NCBI RefSeq assembly: GCF_026735165.1
Contig: NZ_JAPQES010000001.1
Location: 372,001-436,000, forward strand
From: Clostridium ganghwense
GTDB taxonomy: Bacteria; Bacillota; Clostridia; Clostridiales; Clostridiaceae
Length of the DNA stretch: 64,000 nucleotides
Direction of reading: 5' to 3'
Shown: piece after piece, positions 61,947-64,000 of the stretch
How the letters are laid out: every line of letters begins with the position of its first letter
How positions within the stretch are numbered: the first letter of the stretch is position 1
Notes under the pieces: generated by a model
The model's input: the letters and a program-made list of their open reading frames with translations, nothing else
Database searches by the model: none
What the model was told of the DNA's origin: nothing
Made by a program: the position numbers and the translations under genes

Positions 61947-62874
61947 GTTTTTTGTCCCTTCCTGATATCTTATTTAAAATTTCCAAAGTAACTTTATTCA
62001 ATTCTAAATTCACCATATTAGCAGTTTTATTATTTGCTTTCTTTAATACAACTGGTATTCCAAATTCGCCTGCATCACTATAAATACTTTTATTGTCTCT
62101 TAATTTAACCTGAAAAACAGGTATATCCAATAGCTTCATTTTAGAAATATATTGCTGTTGAGATATTATAGGTTTATCATTTTTTATTCCCACCATAGTC
62201 GATACTACTCCAAGCATTTTAGGATTAATCTTAGAGTATTCTACATTTTCATCTTGAATACTATAGTTATTATAATCATTAACCAGTTCTTTAACATGTT
62301 TGTCTATTTGGTCAATTCCCAATGTGGATAAATAGTCAGGTTTTGCAGGAACAATATAAAAATCACTAGCTACCAATCCACTTTTAGTTACAATATTAAA
62401 ATTAGGTGGACAGTCAATTATTACAAAATCATATTCTTTATGTATGCCAGCTATTCCCTGTGCTAATAAAGAATATACTTTTAAATAATTATTTCTCTGC
62501 TGTCTAGGTGATGCTCCTCCAAGCATTACTGCTAACTCTAAATCTATATTTATTAATCCTAAATGAGAACATATAATATCTAATTTCCCATCTACTTTTT
62601 TATTAACTTTTTCAGGAGTTATTATAAAGTCCGAAAGATTTCTAAGTTCTCTTCTATCAGTAAAAGACTCATACCATGATTTTATTGTTTTTTCCTCCTG
62701 ATATTTTTCTTTCCAATTGTCTACTGATATAAAGGAAAAAGTTAAACTAGCTTGTGGATCTAAATCAATTAATAATACACGCTTACCTTCACTAGCTAAT
62801 TTTGCTCCAATATTTGCAGTTAAAGTGGTTTTGCCAACTCCACCTTTATAATTTATAATAGAAACTATTTTCAT
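61939..62874 (-). CDS. ParA-family partition ATPase, second copy
   Basis: 311 residues. Walker A INYKGGVGKTTLTAN, Walker A' VLLIDLDPQASLTF, Walker B YDFVIIDCPPNFN. Distinct from the ATPase at 57771 but with the same domain plan, so it is a separate partition system or a divergent duplicate. GGAGG precedes the ATG. A short intergenic region upstream carries the type C repeat. Confidence 0.92.
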   Translation of the reverse strand: MKIVSIINYKGGVGKTTLTANIGAKLASEGKRVLLIDLDPQASLTFSFISVDNWKEKYQEEKTIKSWYESFTDRRELRNLSDFIITPEKVNKKVDGKLDIICSHLGLINIDLELAVMLGGASPRQQRNNYLKVYSLLAQGIAGIHKEYDFVIIDCPPNFNIVTKSGLVASDFYIVPAKPDYLSTLGIDQIDKHVKELVNDYNNYSIQDENVEYSKINPKMLGVVSTMVGIKNDKPIISQQQYISKMKLLDIPVFQVKLRDNKSIYSDAGEFGIPVVLKKANNKTANMVNLELNKVTLEILNKISGRDKKHE

Positions 62875-62962
62875 TAATTGCCTCCAATTTTTATAGATAT
62901 ATCATTTAATACATATTATCTGTAATCACAAAATATTCTTATTTGATTCCTGATGAAGAGTT

Positions 62963-63020
62963 CAATTAATATAAAATAGCCATGACTGCTATTTAACTTT
63001 GCAATCATGGCAAATAATGA
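62963..63020 (-). repeat. Repeated hairpin type C, copy 2
   Basis: Almost identical to 27635-27692 (GCCATGACTGC...TTTGCAATCATGGC, then TATTTTATATT on the minus strand). It follows the helicase-like gene and probably terminates it. Confidence 0.75.
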
Positions 63021-63059
63021 TCGAAGGCTATGATCCTAGGGGTAGTGGCTAATTAACCA

Positions 63060-64000
63060 TTATCCCACAACCAACTTATTAGCCTTGCTTGATAAAAAGG
63101 CTGGCATAGGATGATCTAATTTCCAAACCATACTCATAGGTCTATCCCCTTGATGTCTTACATAACTTGCTGTACCTAAATAATAATAGTTTGCAGTAAG
63201 TCCATCTTCCTTTTTATATTCTCTAACAAATATTATAACCTTGTTACCTGTTTTTTTATGGTTAATGTATCTCTGTCCTGTTGCTGAATTTTCAGAAGTT
63301 GTACTTTGACTCTGCCAGTGGAATAACTCTTCATTTATAGCATAATCCTCATACATAGTAGAAGGTGAATAATCCTTTTCTGATTTCTTTAAGGTTACAA
63401 AAAATATATCTAGTTTTTCACTTTTTAAATATAGTACCCCTTCCCTTTGAGATGGCTTTTTATCCTCACAGTAATATCCAACAGCACTTAATATCTGATC
63501 TCTAGAATATTTACAATGCAAATGAAGTGGACATGTAAATCCTAAATCTATACTTTTATCTATAAAATTTATTTTTTCTTTGTTATACTCTATAACTTCT
63601 TTTATTTCTTCAAACAATTCTTTATTTTCATATAAAGTTAGTAAGCTCTCTCTAACACTTTCAAATTGCATATCTTTAGGTGACTTTTGCCAAAATATAT
63701 AATGCAGCATACATAGCATTTTTGTTTCCTCTTCACTTAAGTCTTTATTATAAAACTCATCTATATTATTCATAGTATGTAAATAAAATTCTATTAATCT
63801 TCTTGAATCTATACTCTGCAATCTTTGCATACCTTTAGTAATTTCTTTTTCATTTTCATTATAAAAATCTTCTCTTACTCGAGCTTCCACACACAATCTT
63901 GCAAAGCTATATTTAGTTTTGTATATATCATTCAAGCTCATATTATAATAATTGATAAAGTTAATAAGATTAAGTTCTTTTCCTGTATCTTGTGTAAAGC
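63060..64000 (-). CDS. DUF3427-containing helicase-like protein, C-terminal part (truncated by right edge)
   Basis: The reading frame is open from the stop at 63060 to the right edge, so the internal ATG at 63941 is not the true start. The visible 313 residues contain the DUF3427 domain typical of the C-terminus of large DEAD/DEAH helicase-nuclease proteins: LGFTCPLHLHCKYSRDQILS, LDIFFVTLKKSEKDYSPSTM, LFHWQSQSTTSENSATGQRY, then YYLGTASYVRHQGDRPMSMV. Helicase motifs would lie outside the window. Such proteins are often phage-defence or DNA-repair helicases; which one cannot be told here. Confidence 0.83.
   Translation of the reverse strand, partial: FTQDTGKELNLINFINYYNMSLNDIYKTKYSFARLCVEARVREDFYNENEKEITKGMQRLQSIDSRRLIEFYLHTMNNIDEFYNKDLSEEETKMLCMLHYIFWQKSPKDMQFESVRESLLTLYENKELFEEIKEVIEYNKEKINFIDKSIDLGFTCPLHLHCKYSRDQILSAVGYYCEDKKPSQREGVLYLKSEKLDIFFVTLKKSEKDYSPSTMYEDYAINEELFHWQSQSTTSENSATGQRYINHKKTGNKVIIFVREYKKEDGLTANYYYLGTASYVRHQGDRPMSMVWKLDHPMPAFLSSKANKLVVG

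Noticed and set aside
62875-62962. parS or iteron cluster upstream of the second parA
   Set aside because: Only short AT palindromes such as GATATATC; nothing repeated enough to support a centromere call.

Overview
The window is AT-rich, dense and mostly minus-strand DNA from a Firmicute, most likely Clostridium sensu stricto. I infer this from base composition, AGGAGG-type ribosome sites, a spore-germination permease relic, a butyryl-CoA:acetate-type CoA-transferase, PRD/PTS control, two guanine-type purine riboswitches and two Bce-type peptide-sensing modules. Species cannot be named from sequence alone. No rRNA, tRNA, CRISPR array or complete insertion sequence was seen.

Layout. 1-3.6 kb: fructose-family PTS operon (regulator, IIA, IIB, IIC; IIC runs off the left edge). 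3.8-9.3 kb: DUF116 protein behind a short-tandem-repeat segment flanked by inverted repeats, RluF, a PAS-GGDEF protein, a zinc-ribbon membrane protein and a chimeric ORF ending in a NUDIX relic. 9.4-14.1 kb: Bce-like module 1. 14.2-22.4 kb: glycerol dehydrogenase, NagZ-like hexosaminidase, small unknowns, a NIF3-like protein, an amidohydrolase, a GNAT acetyltransferase behind an apparent leader-peptide attenuator, and UhpT. 22.8-27.3 kb: PadR operon with a flavodoxin-SCP2-membrane fusion, NUDIX hydrolase, and a riboswitch-controlled nucleosidase-like lipoprotein. 27.7-36.4 kb: sigma/anti-sigma pair, chemoreceptor with a structured leader, AI-2E-family exporter, amidase, membrane GDPD. 36.6-41.2 kb: Bce-like module 2, same gene order as module 1. 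41.5-53.4 kb: alpha/beta hydrolase, riboswitch-controlled purine operon, nitroreductase, CoA-transferase plus PaaG-like isomerase, second chemoreceptor. 53.7-64 kb: plasmid- or prophage-like block with DnaB, DnaD, an Rpn-family nuclease, two ParA modules, a lipoprotein, an unknown 427-residue protein, and the C-terminus of a DUF3427 helicase-like protein cut by the right edge.

How it fits together. The Bce-like modules each pair a two-component system with a peptide-sensing ABC transporter, and each transporter operon has a matching TTACA-N4-TGTAA site. Guanine-type aptamers precede both the permease/aminohydrolase/adenine-deaminase operon and the secreted nucleosidase-like lipoprotein, which suggests scavenging of extracellular purine nucleosides. 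Intergenic DNA is rich in dispersed hairpins: a CTTAAGAA-type inverted repeat occurs nine times, always downstream of minus-strand coding sequence, and several copies adjoin decayed gene ends, including two relics of the Rpn-family gene.

The strongest leads are the GNAT leader-peptide attenuator, the Rpn/inverted-repeat debris, the guanine-controlled lipoprotein with an Asp-to-Asn change in its base-binding loop, and the chemoreceptor leader with tandem motifs and a terminator.
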